Shown one piece after another: positions 17,708 through 27,000 of a stretch of 64,000 bases of DNA (position 1 is its first letter; every line of letters begins with the position of its first letter). The DNA comes from Comamonadaceae bacterium (GTDB lineage Bacteria > Pseudomonadota > Gammaproteobacteria > Burkholderiales > Burkholderiaceae_C). A program made the translations under genes and the position numbers. Location: assembly GCA_947450645.1 (NCBI GenBank), contig CANFWH010000002.1:1-64000 (forward strand). Reading direction: 5' to 3'. The notes under the pieces are model-generated. The model worked only from the letters and a program-made list of their open reading frames with translations. It made no database searches and was not told the DNA's origin.

Positions 17708-18934
17708 ATGACTACAACTCTCTCAAGCATCCACTGGATAGAAAAAGACAAAGACTGCTCGGCCATTTGGCGCTCGGAGCGCGGCGCGCCGCCCCCAAAG
17801 CGCGTGGTGATTGCCGACGACACGCTCTCGGCTGATTCCGCTTATCGCTTGGCTTGCGCGGGCACGGGGCTCTTGTGGCGCGGGGACTTTCAAAACGCCA
17901 AGCTCTTGCTGGCGGCGATGGCACGGCGCATCGACAAAACGCCTGATCGCAAAAAACGTAAAGCACCTAAAGAAGAAATCGTGGACGCGAACGAAGCTGC
18001 GGCCAAGGGCTTTCATCTGCACCGCCAAGCGCAAGCCCAGCGGGCGCGGGTTCTGAGCTGTGTGCTGATTCCATTTGATGCCGACTACGGCATCCCTCTG
18101 CGCCGTGCGCCTGATGCCAAATTGGCTTGCGCTGAAGCCTGGGGCGAACCCGAAGCGTCGGGCGCATTGAATGCCGCCGCATTGACTTCGGTTGCCACAC
18201 TGCGCGAACTGATGGGCGTAACCAGCTCGCACGAGTGGCGCAAAAAAGGCATCGAGATTGGGGCACTGGGCAAAGTGGGCAGCACCGCCAACAACCGCAT
18301 CCACCCGCACTACGGCGTGTTTTCGCCCGTGCGCGGCGAGTACATCACCTTGGTGAATCGCGCTGAGTTTCCGCCCACGTTTTTTGAGCGCGTCAAGTTT
18401 GTCGCGTTCGACATCGGCACAGGCACGGGTGTGCTCGCTGCCGTACTGGCACGGCGCGAAGTCACGCATGTGGTGGCAACCGACAGTGACCCGCGCGCCA
18501 TTGCCTGCGCCCGCGAGAACTTGACCAAACTGGGCGTGATCGAGCACGTCAAGCTGGTGCAAACCGATCTCTTCCCTGAAGGCAAAGCTTCGCTCATCGT
18601 GTGCAATCCGCCGTGGTTGCCAGCGCGTCCTAGCTCGCCCATTGAACGCGCGGTGTACGACGAAGGCGGCAAGATGCTGGCAGGATTTATCGCAGGACTC
18701 GCCGCGCATCTTGCACCGAACGGCGAAGGCTGGCTACTCTTGTCTGACATTGCCGAGCACCTCGGGCTGCGCAAGCGCGACGAGTTGCTTGCCATGTTCA
18801 CCGCGGGCGGACTCAAAGTTTTGAATCGGACAGATGTACGGCCCGAACACCCGAAAGCAGAAGATTCGTCTGATCCGCTCTATGCCGCACGTAGCAAAGA
18901 AGTCACGTCACTGTGGCGATTGGTGGCCGCTTAA
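17708..18934 (+). CDS. Class I SAM-dependent methyltransferase (NPPW type)
   Basis: A 408-residue protein. The C-terminal half is a Rossmann methyltransferase: SAM loop FDIGTGTGVLAAVLA, acidic residue VVATDSDPRAIACA and the catalytic motif NPPW (LIVCNPPWLPARPSS). NPPW/NPPY enzymes methylate planar amines such as glutamine in release factors or N6 of adenine in nucleic acids. The N-terminal half (residues 1-200) has no recognised domain and contains a basic segment (RRIDKTPDRKKRKAPKEE). The ATG at 17708 is used; a TTG six bases earlier is possible. The substrate is unknown. Confidence 0.85.
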   Translation: MTTTLSSIHWIEKDKDCSAIWRSERGAPPPKRVVIADDTLSADSAYRLACAGTGLLWRGDFQNAKLLLAAMARRIDKTPDRKKRKAPKEEIVDANEAAAKGFHLHRQAQAQRARVLSCVLIPFDADYGIPLRRAPDAKLACAEAWGEPEASGALNAAALTSVATLRELMGVTSSHEWRKKGIEIGALGKVGSTANNRIHPHYGVFSPVRGEYITLVNRAEFPPTFFERVKFVAFDIGTGTGVLAAVLARREVTHVVATDSDPRAIACARENLTKLGVIEHVKLVQTDLFPEGKASLIVCNPPWLPARPSSPIERAVYDEGGKMLAGFIAGLAAHLAPNGEGWLLLSDIAEHLGLRKRDELLAMFTAGGLKVLNRTDVRPEHPKAEDSSDPLYAARSKEVTSLWRLVAA

Positions 18935-18946
18935 AGTTAAAGGCTC

Positions 18947-19891
18947 TTAGTGTGAGTGCACGTGATGATGATGGGCATGCGAAGCATCATCATTTGCACG
19001 AATTTGATGCTCATGTCCACCACAATCCACGGCTTCTATTTGAATCGTGCAGTGGTCAATGTTGAAGTCATGCGCCAAGACATGCGCGACTTCCATTTGA
19101 ATTTTTTGGCTGCTACTCACACTCTGATCAGCTACCACGAGATGCACGGTGCTGGCAACAAGACCTGAAGCAATCGTCCACACATGAAGGTCGTGCAAAT
19201 CGGTGACGCCCGCGATATGGCGAATCACGTGCTCGGCCTTCGCCATATCAAAGCCTCTGGGCGTGGACTCCAGCAAAACCGCAATCGCTTCGGAAAAAAT
19301 GCTCCACGAACTCCACAGCACTAGGGCCGCAAACAAAATGGACACTATCGGATCGGCGATGTAAGCGCCTGTGAGCGCAATCACAATGCCTGCAATCACC
19401 ACACCTAGCGACGCGGCTGCATCGCCAAGCATATGCAAATAAGCGCTCTTGATATTGAGATCACCTTTGGCGGCGTTTGACAACCACCACGCAATCGCAG
19501 AGTTCAAAACAATAGCGGCAAGTGCCATCCATATCATGGCCTCGCTTTGCACGCTTTGTGGCGAATCCATACGCAGCAAGGCTTGCCAAAAGATGATGCC
19601 TGCCATCACAACCAAGCCGACGGCATTGACCAGCGCCGCCAAAATACCCACGCGGTGATACCCAAAGGTACGTTTGCTATCCGCGCGTTTGTGCGCCATC
19701 CACAGCGCAAACGCCGACAGTGCCAGCGCCATCGCATCGGCAAAGTTGTGGCCTGCGTCCGCCATGAGCGCCAAGCTATTCGAGCGGAAACCCACGAGCG
19801 CTTCAATCAAACAAAACGAAAACGTAATGGCAGTCGCCGCCCACATTTGGCGGCTAGAAATGCTCTGACTATGTGTATGAAATCCTGACAT
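18947..19891 (-). CDS. Cation diffusion facilitator metal efflux protein
   Basis: A 314-residue inner-membrane exporter of zinc, cobalt or related metals (CzcD/ZitB type). Six transmembrane helices are present, with metal-site motifs ALMADAGHNFADAMALAL (helix II) and MLGDAAASLGVV (helix V). A cytoplasmic domain follows (GVTDLHDLHVWTIASG). The C-terminus is histidine-rich (SHAHHHHVHSH) and the N-terminus has HTH, both likely metal-binding. AAAGGCC precedes the ATG. It probably works by proton antiport. Confidence 0.93.
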   Translation of the reverse strand: MSGFHTHSQSISSRQMWAATAITFSFCLIEALVGFRSNSLALMADAGHNFADAMALALSAFALWMAHKRADSKRTFGYHRVGILAALVNAVGLVVMAGIIFWQALLRMDSPQSVQSEAMIWMALAAIVLNSAIAWWLSNAAKGDLNIKSAYLHMLGDAAASLGVVIAGIVIALTGAYIADPIVSILFAALVLWSSWSIFSEAIAVLLESTPRGFDMAKAEHVIRHIAGVTDLHDLHVWTIASGLVASTVHLVVADQSVSSSQKIQMEVAHVLAHDFNIDHCTIQIEAVDCGGHEHQIRANDDASHAHHHHVHSH

Positions 19892-19902
19892 TTAGATGGC
19901 CT

Positions 19903-21045
19903 TTAAGAATGAACGGCAAGCATTGTCGCTTTGCTTTGCGACAGCGCCCAATCGATATGTTCGATCACTAGCTCGCTGCTGCGCAAGCGTCTTTCGCTAA
20001 GCGACACAAGAATGGCACTCGTGCAAGCCACGTCCGCTGTGGCCTCCCGAGCATTTTTGAGTTGGTTTCCCAGCGCGACTGCAATGTTCCGTTGCCAGCG
20101 CTCATAGCCAATTCTGCGTATCGCACTACCCTCGGTACGCTTTAAAAACTCCTCTTCGCTCCAAGCAAAAAGAGTGAGTAACGTGCTGCCCACCATGCCG
20201 TCCCGCACATCAAAATCAGGAATCACCGCTCGCGCCGCGTATTTGTTCCACGGACACACGGTTTGGCAATCGTCGCAACCGTAAATGCGGTTGCCCATGG
20301 CAGCGCGAAATTCAATCGGAATTGCGCCTTTGTGCTCAATCGTCAAATACGAAATGCAGCGCCGCGCATCGACTTCATACGGCGCCACGATGGCGGCTGT
20401 TGGGCACACGTCGATACACGCGCTGCACGAGCCGCAGTGAGACTCTTGGATAGGCGTTTGCGGCAACGGTGCATTGACAAAAATCTCGCCCAAAAAAAAC
20501 ATCGAACCCGCCTCGCGATTTAAAAGTAGTGTGTGTTTGCCGCGCCAACCGAGGCCTGATTTAGCGGCCAGCGCTACTTCTTGCACTGGCGCAGAGTCAA
20601 CAAACACGCGGCTCTCAAGAGATTTTGATGCATCGAATGCGGCCAACTCAATCGCAATTTTTTCACTCAAAGTTTGCAACCGCGTCCGCATCACCTTGTG
20701 ATAGTCGCGGCCTCTGGCATAAACCGAAATAATGGCTTCGCTTGGATTTTTTAATCGCCGATCTTCCGCTTCGCGCCACTCTGCTGGCGTGCTTTCGGGC
20801 AAATAGTCCATGCGTACGGTGATCACGCTCACCGTGCCTGCGACCAGCTCCGCAGGCCGCGTCCGCTTGGTGCCATGCGCCGCCATGTAGTGCATATCGC
20901 CGTGGTAACCCTTATCCAACCATGCTTGCAAGCCTGTCTCGGCTTCGCTTAAATCGACGCTCGCCAAATCGGCCACAGCAATTTGCGAGAATCCAAGTTC
21001 TCGTCCCCATTGCTGTATTTTTTTAAAGAGCGCATGACTGTCCAT
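19903..21045 (-). CDS. queG: Epoxyqueuosine reductase QueG
   Basis: QueG reduces epoxyqueuosine to queuosine in tRNA, the last step of the pathway, using cobalamin and two 4Fe-4S clusters. The 380-residue protein has both clusters' cysteines: CGSCSACIDVCPTAAI and CDDCQTVCPWNKYA, with the C-terminal HEAT-like tail. Its start codon lies inside the divergent tsaE gene (12-base 5' overlap), and GAAAAT lies six bases before the ATG. The queG-tsaE-amiC neighbourhood is typical of Burkholderiales. Confidence 0.95.
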   Translation of the reverse strand: MDSHALFKKIQQWGRELGFSQIAVADLASVDLSEAETGLQAWLDKGYHGDMHYMAAHGTKRTRPAELVAGTVSVITVRMDYLPESTPAEWREAEDRRLKNPSEAIISVYARGRDYHKVMRTRLQTLSEKIAIELAAFDASKSLESRVFVDSAPVQEVALAAKSGLGWRGKHTLLLNREAGSMFFLGEIFVNAPLPQTPIQESHCGSCSACIDVCPTAAIVAPYEVDARRCISYLTIEHKGAIPIEFRAAMGNRIYGCDDCQTVCPWNKYAARAVIPDFDVRDGMVGSTLLTLFAWSEEEFLKRTEGSAIRRIGYERWQRNIAVALGNQLKNAREATADVACTSAILVSLSERRLRSSELVIEHIDWALSQSKATMLAVHS

Positions 21046-21489
21046 TCACCTATTTTCTGGCATAACGAATCCGATACAGAGGCGTTCGCCAAAGTGTTTG
21101 TGCAGCAGCACGATCTTTGCAATGCCATCATCGAGTTGCGTGGTGATTTGGGAGCAGGCAAAACCACGCTGGCACGTCATCTGTTGCAAGCGCTGGGAGT
21201 GGACGGACGCATCAAAAGCCCAACCTATGCGATTGTGGAAACATACTTGGGAAACCAAGCAGGATATAGCCTAGCGAACAGTTCTTTGGCGATTTCGCAT
21301 TTCGATTTTTATCGATTCAACGACCCCGAAGAGTGGGAAGAAGCGGGCTTTAGAGACATCTTTGCCGCACCAGGTTTGAAGCTTGTGGAGTGGGCAGACA
21401 AGGCGCACCCATTGCTACCGCAATCGGATTTTGTGATTGTGATTGAGATGCTGGTGGACGGATCGAGACGAGTGAGCGTGACCACATGA
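21034..21489 (+). CDS. tsaE: tRNA threonylcarbamoyladenosine biosynthesis ATPase TsaE
   Basis: TsaE is the ATPase that works with TsaB and TsaD to place t6A at position 37 of ANN-decoding tRNAs. The 151-residue protein has Walker A GDLGAGKTT (residues 37-45), then KSPTYAIVETY, HFDFYRF and LVEWADKAHPLLP, all family signatures. The start at 21034 fits the family N-terminus; AAAGAG lies close upstream. The gene starts inside queG on the opposite strand and overlaps amiC by four bases. Confidence 0.94.
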   Translation: MTVHSPIFWHNESDTEAFAKVFVQQHDLCNAIIELRGDLGAGKTTLARHLLQALGVDGRIKSPTYAIVETYLGNQAGYSLANSSLAISHFDFYRFNDPEEWEEAGFRDIFAAPGLKLVEWADKAHPLLPQSDFVIVIEMLVDGSRRVSVTT

Positions 21490-22787
21490 ATCGTCGGCAA
21501 GCCATATGGGTCGTGCCTTACACGGCACTCTTGCTCGGCGCATCAGAGCTGGCAAGGGCTGCGGGCATTGTGTCCGTGCGTGTGTGGCCAGCGGCAGACT
21601 ACACGCGCGTGACGATTGAATCCGATGTGCCGCTCACCACCAAACAAGTGTTTGTCACCGATCCACCGCGTTTGGCGCTAGACGTGATTGGTATTGATTT
21701 AAATCCAGAACTGAAAGAGTTGGTCGCCAAGGTGAAGAGCGATGATCCGTTTATTGCGGGCGTGCGCGTGGGGCAAAACGCGCCAAATGTGGTGCGCCTC
21801 GTGTTCGACTTAAAGCAAGCCGCCAAGCCCCAAGTGTTTACGCTTGCACCCGTGGCGGCGTATCAACACAGGCTCGTCGTTGATCTCTACCCTGCGGTGG
21901 CGATTGATCCACTCGATGCGCTCATTGCGGGCATGAAAAAATCGCTCCCATCCGCCGCCGATCCACTGGGTGATTTGATTGCTGAAAAAACGAAAAAACC
22001 TTCGCAAGCCACAGCCAGCATGCCTTCCACGAGTGCCGCTTCATCACCTACAGCGCCCATCACAAACCGCCTCATCATCATCGCCATTGATGCGGGGCAC
22101 GGCGGCGAAGACCCTGGCGCGATTGGCCCTGCGGGTACGCGCGAAAAAGATGTGGTGCTGCAAATGGCGCAGCAATTGCAAAACAAAATTAACAACCAAC
22201 AAGTCGCGGGGAACACGATGCGCGCCTTTCTCACGCGCGATGGCGACTATTTTGTGCCGCTTTATCAGCGCGTGCAAAAGGCGCAGCGTGTCAAAGCCGA
22301 CTTGTTTATCAGTATCCACGCCGATGCGTTTATCACCCCCACGGCACGTGGCGCGAGCGTGTTTTGCTTAAGCGAAAAAGGCGCGTCCAGCACAGCGGCC
22401 AAGTGGATGGCCGACAAAGAAAACAAGGCTGATTCGGTGGGTGGGCTCAACATCAAAGTAAAAGACGTGGAAGCCCGCCGCGCGCTGTTAGATATGAGCA
22501 CGACCGCACAAATTAAAGACAGCCTGAATTTGGGCGGGAACATGATTAGCGAAATTGGTGGCATGGCCGCGCTACACAAAGGCGCAGTTGAGCAAGCCAG
22601 TTTTGCGGTTTTAAAAGCGCCCGATATTCCCAGCATTCTGATTGAAACCGCGTTTATCAGTCACCCCGAAGAAGAGCAAAAACTACGCGACCCCGACTAC
22701 CAAGACAAGCTCACCAGCGCCGTGGTTCGTGGCCTCTCGAGCTATTTTGCCAAACACCCGCCACTGGCTAGAAGCCGCACGACCTAG
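21486..22787 (+). CDS. amiC: N-acetylmuramoyl-L-alanine amidase (AmiC type)
   Basis: A 433-residue periplasmic amidase that splits septal peptidoglycan during daughter-cell separation. It has an N-terminal signal with paired arginines (MNRRQAIWVV, possibly Tat), an AMIN domain (VSVRVWPAADYTRVTIESDV), a low-complexity linker, and the Amidase_3 zinc domain (AIDAGHGGEDPGAIGPAGT, later SIHADAF and a C-terminal ILIETAFISHPEEE). The catalytic zinc histidines and glutamates are in these motifs. It is cotranscribed with tsaE; mutL, often next, is not here. Confidence 0.93.
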   Translation: MNRRQAIWVVPYTALLLGASELARAAGIVSVRVWPAADYTRVTIESDVPLTTKQVFVTDPPRLALDVIGIDLNPELKELVAKVKSDDPFIAGVRVGQNAPNVVRLVFDLKQAAKPQVFTLAPVAAYQHRLVVDLYPAVAIDPLDALIAGMKKSLPSAADPLGDLIAEKTKKPSQATASMPSTSAASSPTAPITNRLIIIAIDAGHGGEDPGAIGPAGTREKDVVLQMAQQLQNKINNQQVAGNTMRAFLTRDGDYFVPLYQRVQKAQRVKADLFISIHADAFITPTARGASVFCLSEKGASSTAAKWMADKENKADSVGGLNIKVKDVEARRALLDMSTTAQIKDSLNLGGNMISEIGGMAALHKGAVEQASFAVLKAPDIPSILIETAFISHPEEEQKLRDPDYQDKLTSAVVRGLSSYFAKHPPLARSRTT

Positions 22788-22802
22788 CTCAAATGGCGTG
22801 AT

Positions 22803-23912
22803 TTAGCGCCTAAATTTGCCGTCGCGTCCAATGATGGACAAATCCGCAAAATCAAGCCCTGTATGGTCTTGCGGGCTATAGCCCACCACCAATCCACCAA
22901 GATCAAACTTATTCATACCGTTCAGTGCCGCAATCAAACGCTCACTGGTTGGATTTTTCCCAGCGCGACGCAACCCCTCAACCAACACCTTTGCACCCGC
23001 AAACCCTTCCAGCATGGCGGGCGATAAGTTTTGCTTGGCGGTTTTAGCCAATCCTTGCGCCTCCCGCACCATCGCAAAAGTCAGCGCACGCTCAGCAGGA
23101 AACACTTGTGTCACGATCACCCCCTCCGCCAAGGGGCCGAGCGATTTGATAAAACCTTCAGATGCATTATTGGAAAGCGTGACCACAGCCGCGTTTGAAC
23201 CCGCCGCACGCAAGGCTTTCACACCGTCACTCACCGCTGTACCAGAAGCCGCCCACAGCACGGTCTGAGGATTCGCTTTGATTAATGCAGGCACGATGGA
23301 GGCAAAATCAGGTTTGCTGCGATCCGCCTTAATCACGATAACAGGCGTTATTTTGTTTTTGGCAAACGCCGCTTCAGCGCCCGCCAAAGCATCGGCGCCA
23401 AACGAATCGTCCACATGCACGAGCGCAATGCGTTCCGTCTGGACCGTGTGCAAATGGTCAATCACTTTTTCAACTTCGCGCTGATAGCTAGAGCGGACGT
23501 TAAAAATATAACGATTCACGGGTTTATGCAAAATCATTGCACCTGAGGATGGTGCAATCAAAGGCACGCCGTATTTGGCCAATAGCGGCATGATGGCTTC
23601 GGTATGCGGTGTCCCTCGATTCAAAAAAAGTGCAATGACTTTTTTATCCTCAATCAAGATGCGGGCGTTTTCCGCAGCCTTCTTCACATCAAATTGATCG
23701 TCCAATGTGATGAGCTCAATCCTCTCACCAAGCACGCCGCCCTTGGCATTAACCGAATCAATGTAGAGTTTGGCACCGCTAACGGCTTCATTCACTGTGC
23801 CCGCAACGGGTCCCGTCACGCCCACCGTTTGTCCAATTTTGATTTGCGCTAGGCTGCTCCAAGCAAGCAAACTCATCAACAAACCAAAAGCTATTTTGAA
23901 TAACACGTTCAT
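22803..23912 (-). CDS. ABC transporter substrate-binding protein, Leu/Ile/Val (LivJ-like) type
   Basis: A 369-residue periplasmic binding protein (Peripla_BP_6). The signal peptide is MNVLFKIAFGLLMSLLAW, then IKIGQTVGVTGPVAGTV. LYIDSVNAKGGVLGERIELI and ALVHVDDSFGADALAGAEAA are standard LivJ-like motifs. The start at 23912 is chosen for its ribosome site (AAGGATATC) and signal peptide; a longer reading to 24050 would run into uvrA upstream DNA. No permease or ATPase genes are adjacent, so it is an orphan receptor. The ligand is unknown. Confidence 0.9.
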   Translation of the reverse strand: MNVLFKIAFGLLMSLLAWSSLAQIKIGQTVGVTGPVAGTVNEAVSGAKLYIDSVNAKGGVLGERIELITLDDQFDVKKAAENARILIEDKKVIALFLNRGTPHTEAIMPLLAKYGVPLIAPSSGAMILHKPVNRYIFNVRSSYQREVEKVIDHLHTVQTERIALVHVDDSFGADALAGAEAAFAKNKITPVIVIKADRSKPDFASIVPALIKANPQTVLWAASGTAVSDGVKALRAAGSNAAVVTLSNNASEGFIKSLGPLAEGVIVTQVFPAERALTFAMVREAQGLAKTAKQNLSPAMLEGFAGAKVLVEGLRRAGKNPTSERLIAALNGMNKFDLGGLVVGYSPQDHTGLDFADLSIIGRDGKFRR

Positions 23913-23962
23913 GTGGATATCCTTTCGACAAGATCGCTCACTATAAAGTTTTATGGCCATTG

Positions 23963-23976
23963 TTACCCTGAGGTAA
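23963..23976. promoter_or_regulatory. Short inverted repeat between binding-protein gene and uvrA
   Basis: TTACC-CTGA-GGTAA forms a short palindrome in the divergent intergenic region. It could be an operator; no LexA-type SOS box was seen here. Confidence 0.25.
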
Positions 23977-24014
23977 ATACTTAGAATGTTCGGCTCTACT
24001 TTAAAAGACTCTCT

Positions 24015-27000
24015 ATGACGCATATCAAGATTCGCGGCGCACGTCAGCACAATCTCAAAAACCTAGATCTTGATATTAAAACGGGCGAGCTGACGGTGGT
24101 CACGGGCGTCAGCGGTTCTGGCAAATCGTCGCTGGTGTTTGACACGCTGTTTGCCGAAGGTCAGCGCCGCTATGTCGAAACCTTTAGCGCCTATGCGCGG
24201 CAGTTTTTGGATCGCATGGACAAGCCTGCCGTGGACAAAATTGAAGGCGTGCCGCCCGCCATCGCCATCGACCAAAGCAACCCCGTGCGCAGCTCGCGCT
24301 CCACCGTGGGAACGATGACGGAGCTGAATGACCATCTGAAACTGCTCTTTGCTAGATCCGCTCAGTTGTTTGATAAACAAACAGGACTCGCAGTCAGGCA
24401 CGACGACACTGAATCCATCTACGCAGAAATGTGCGAACGAGCAAAAAGCAACGACCCAAGGTTGCAAGTCACCTTCCCCGTTACCCTCCCCGCCAACACC
24501 ACGCCCGAAGAACTCCAGCAGTGGCTATCTGCCAGCGGATTTACGCGCATTCACACATTCGAAGAAAAGCTCTATGTCGTCGCCGACCGATTCCGCGTAA
24601 GCAGAGTCGAAAAAGCACGTGCCATTGAAGCCATCGAGACCGCGCTCAAGCACGGTAGTGGCAAGCTCACCGTCTTTGCGGATACGGATACTGACTCACA
24701 ACATTGGCGCTTTTCCACAGGCCTGCATTGCCCTGAAAGCGGCATCCAGTATGGCTTGCCAACACCTTCGCTGTTTTCGTTTAACTCGGCGCTTGGTGCG
24801 TGCGAGACCTGCCGCGGCTTTGGTCGCGTCATTGGTGTGGATTACGGGCTCGTCATCCCCAACGACAAACTCACGCTGCGCATGGGCGCGATCAAAGTCA
24901 TGCAAACGCCTGCGTGGAAGGAAGCGCAAGATGACCTGATGCGCCATGCGGAGACGGCGGGCATTCCGCGCGATACGCCTTGGAACAAGCTCACACACGA
25001 CCAGCAACAGTGGGTGATTAACGGCTCGCCCAATTGGAATGGCAAGTGGAATCAGCATTGGTTTGGTATCAAGCGTTTCTTTGAATACTTGGAGAGCAAA
25101 GCCTACAAAATGCACATCCGCGTGCTGTTGTCCAAATACCGCAGCTACACGACTTGCCCTACCTGCGATGGCGCGCGGCTCAAGCTGGAATCCTTGCTGT
25201 GGCGCGTCGGCACAAAAGAACAAGCAGATGCCGTGCTGCAGGCCACATCCCGCTTTGCCCCCAAGGGCATTGGCTTTGCAAGCCATACCCTGCATGGCCT
25301 AGCGGGCTTGTGCTTGCATGATGTGATGAAATTGCCAATTGAGAAGCTCAGGGTGTTTTTTAAATCGCTTGCAACCCCTTTGGCCACTCACGTGGACATT
25401 TCCCCTACTTCGCAGGGGCAATCAAATTCAGCGCAAGCCAAAGCCCAACGCCTCATCCTCGACGAAATCAACACCCGCCTGCAATACCTGTGCGACGTCG
25501 GTATTGGCTATCTCACCTTAGATAGGCAAAGCCGCACCTTATCGGGCGGTGAGGTGCAGCGTATTAACCTCACCACGGCACTGGGCACATCGCTTGTCAA
25601 CACGCTCTTTGTGTTGGATGAGCCCAGCATTGGCCTGCATCCGCGCGACATGGATCGCATCACCCGCGCCATGCTGCGCCTGCGCGATGCGGGCAACACG
25701 CTCGTGGTCGTAGAGCACGACCCTGCCGTGATGCTGGCGGCAGATCGCGTGATCGACATGGGGCCAGGCCCTGGAACAGCTGGCGGACAAATGGTGTTTG
25801 ATGGAACACCTGAATTGCTACGAAGCGCCGACACGCTCACGGGCGCGTACCTTGCGGGCCGCAAAACAATCGGACTGGGCTTCAAGAAGCTAGTGACGGA
25901 GTCCACACCGCGACTAATATTGGAAGGCGCTCGCGAGCACAACCTCAAGAACATCAACGTCGATATCCCACTCAAATGCTTGGTCACGATTACAGGCGTT
26001 TCTGGCTCGGGCAAATCGACGCTGGTGCAAGACATCCTAGCGCCCGCACTACTGCGCCACTTTGGCAAAGCGACCGACACGCCTGGTCTGCACGAGCGTT
26101 TGATGGGCGCTGATCATTTAGAAGAAGTCGTCTTTGTCGATCAATCCCCGATTGGCAAAACGGCACGCTCCAACCCCGCCAGCTATGTGGGCGCGTGGGA
26201 CGCGATCCGCGAGCTGTTCGCACAAGTGCCACTCGCTAAACAGCGTGGCTACACGGCGTCTAAGTTTTCGTTCAACGGCGGCGATGGGCGCTGCCCGCTT
26301 TGCGGCGGCTCGGGCTTTGAGCATGTTGAAATGCAATTTTTATCGGACGTGTATTTGCGCTGCCAAGACTGCCAAGGCGCACGCTATAGGCCTGAGATTT
26401 TGGAGATCAAGTGGAACGGTTTAAACGTAGCCGATGTGCTGGAGCTTACTGTCCATGAGGCTTGCCAGCGATTCGAAGGTCAACGCGAAGTGCTGCGAGT
26501 CTTGCAGCCCATCGTCGATGTGGGACTCGATTACGTCAAGCTCGGGCAACCTGTGCCCACGCTCTCGGGCGGCGAAGCGCAGCGCTTGAAACTGGCTGGC
26601 TTCCTTGCTGAGACACAGCAAAAGAAATCTGCCAGCAAGCAAGCATTGGCCACCAAAGGCAAGCTCTTTATGTTTGACGAGCCCACCACGGGCTTGCACT
26701 TTGACGACATCGCCAAGCTGATGCGGGCGCTGCGCAAGTTATTGGACGCAGGACATTCACTCATCATCATCGAGCACAACTTAGATGTGATTCGCGCCTC
26801 CGATTGGCTCATCGACCTAGGTCCCGAAGGCGGCGATGCAGGCGGTGAGATTGTGGCAGTTGGCACGCCAGATGATTTAAAACAGCACGCTACAAGCCAT
26901 ACAGGACGTGCTTTGCGCGAGTATGAGGGGGCTGTGGGTGTGAGTGAGAGGGCACTAACCCCTTTGTCAGCTCGCGCTGACATTTCCCCTACTGCGCAGG

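Noticed and set aside
17723-18709. Long antisense open frame in the methyltransferase gene
   Set aside because: The sense strand carries a clear SAM-binding domain; the antisense product looks like a high-G+C shadow.
23913-24014. Search for a LexA SOS box upstream of uvrA
   Set aside because: No CTGT-N8-ACAG pattern is present.
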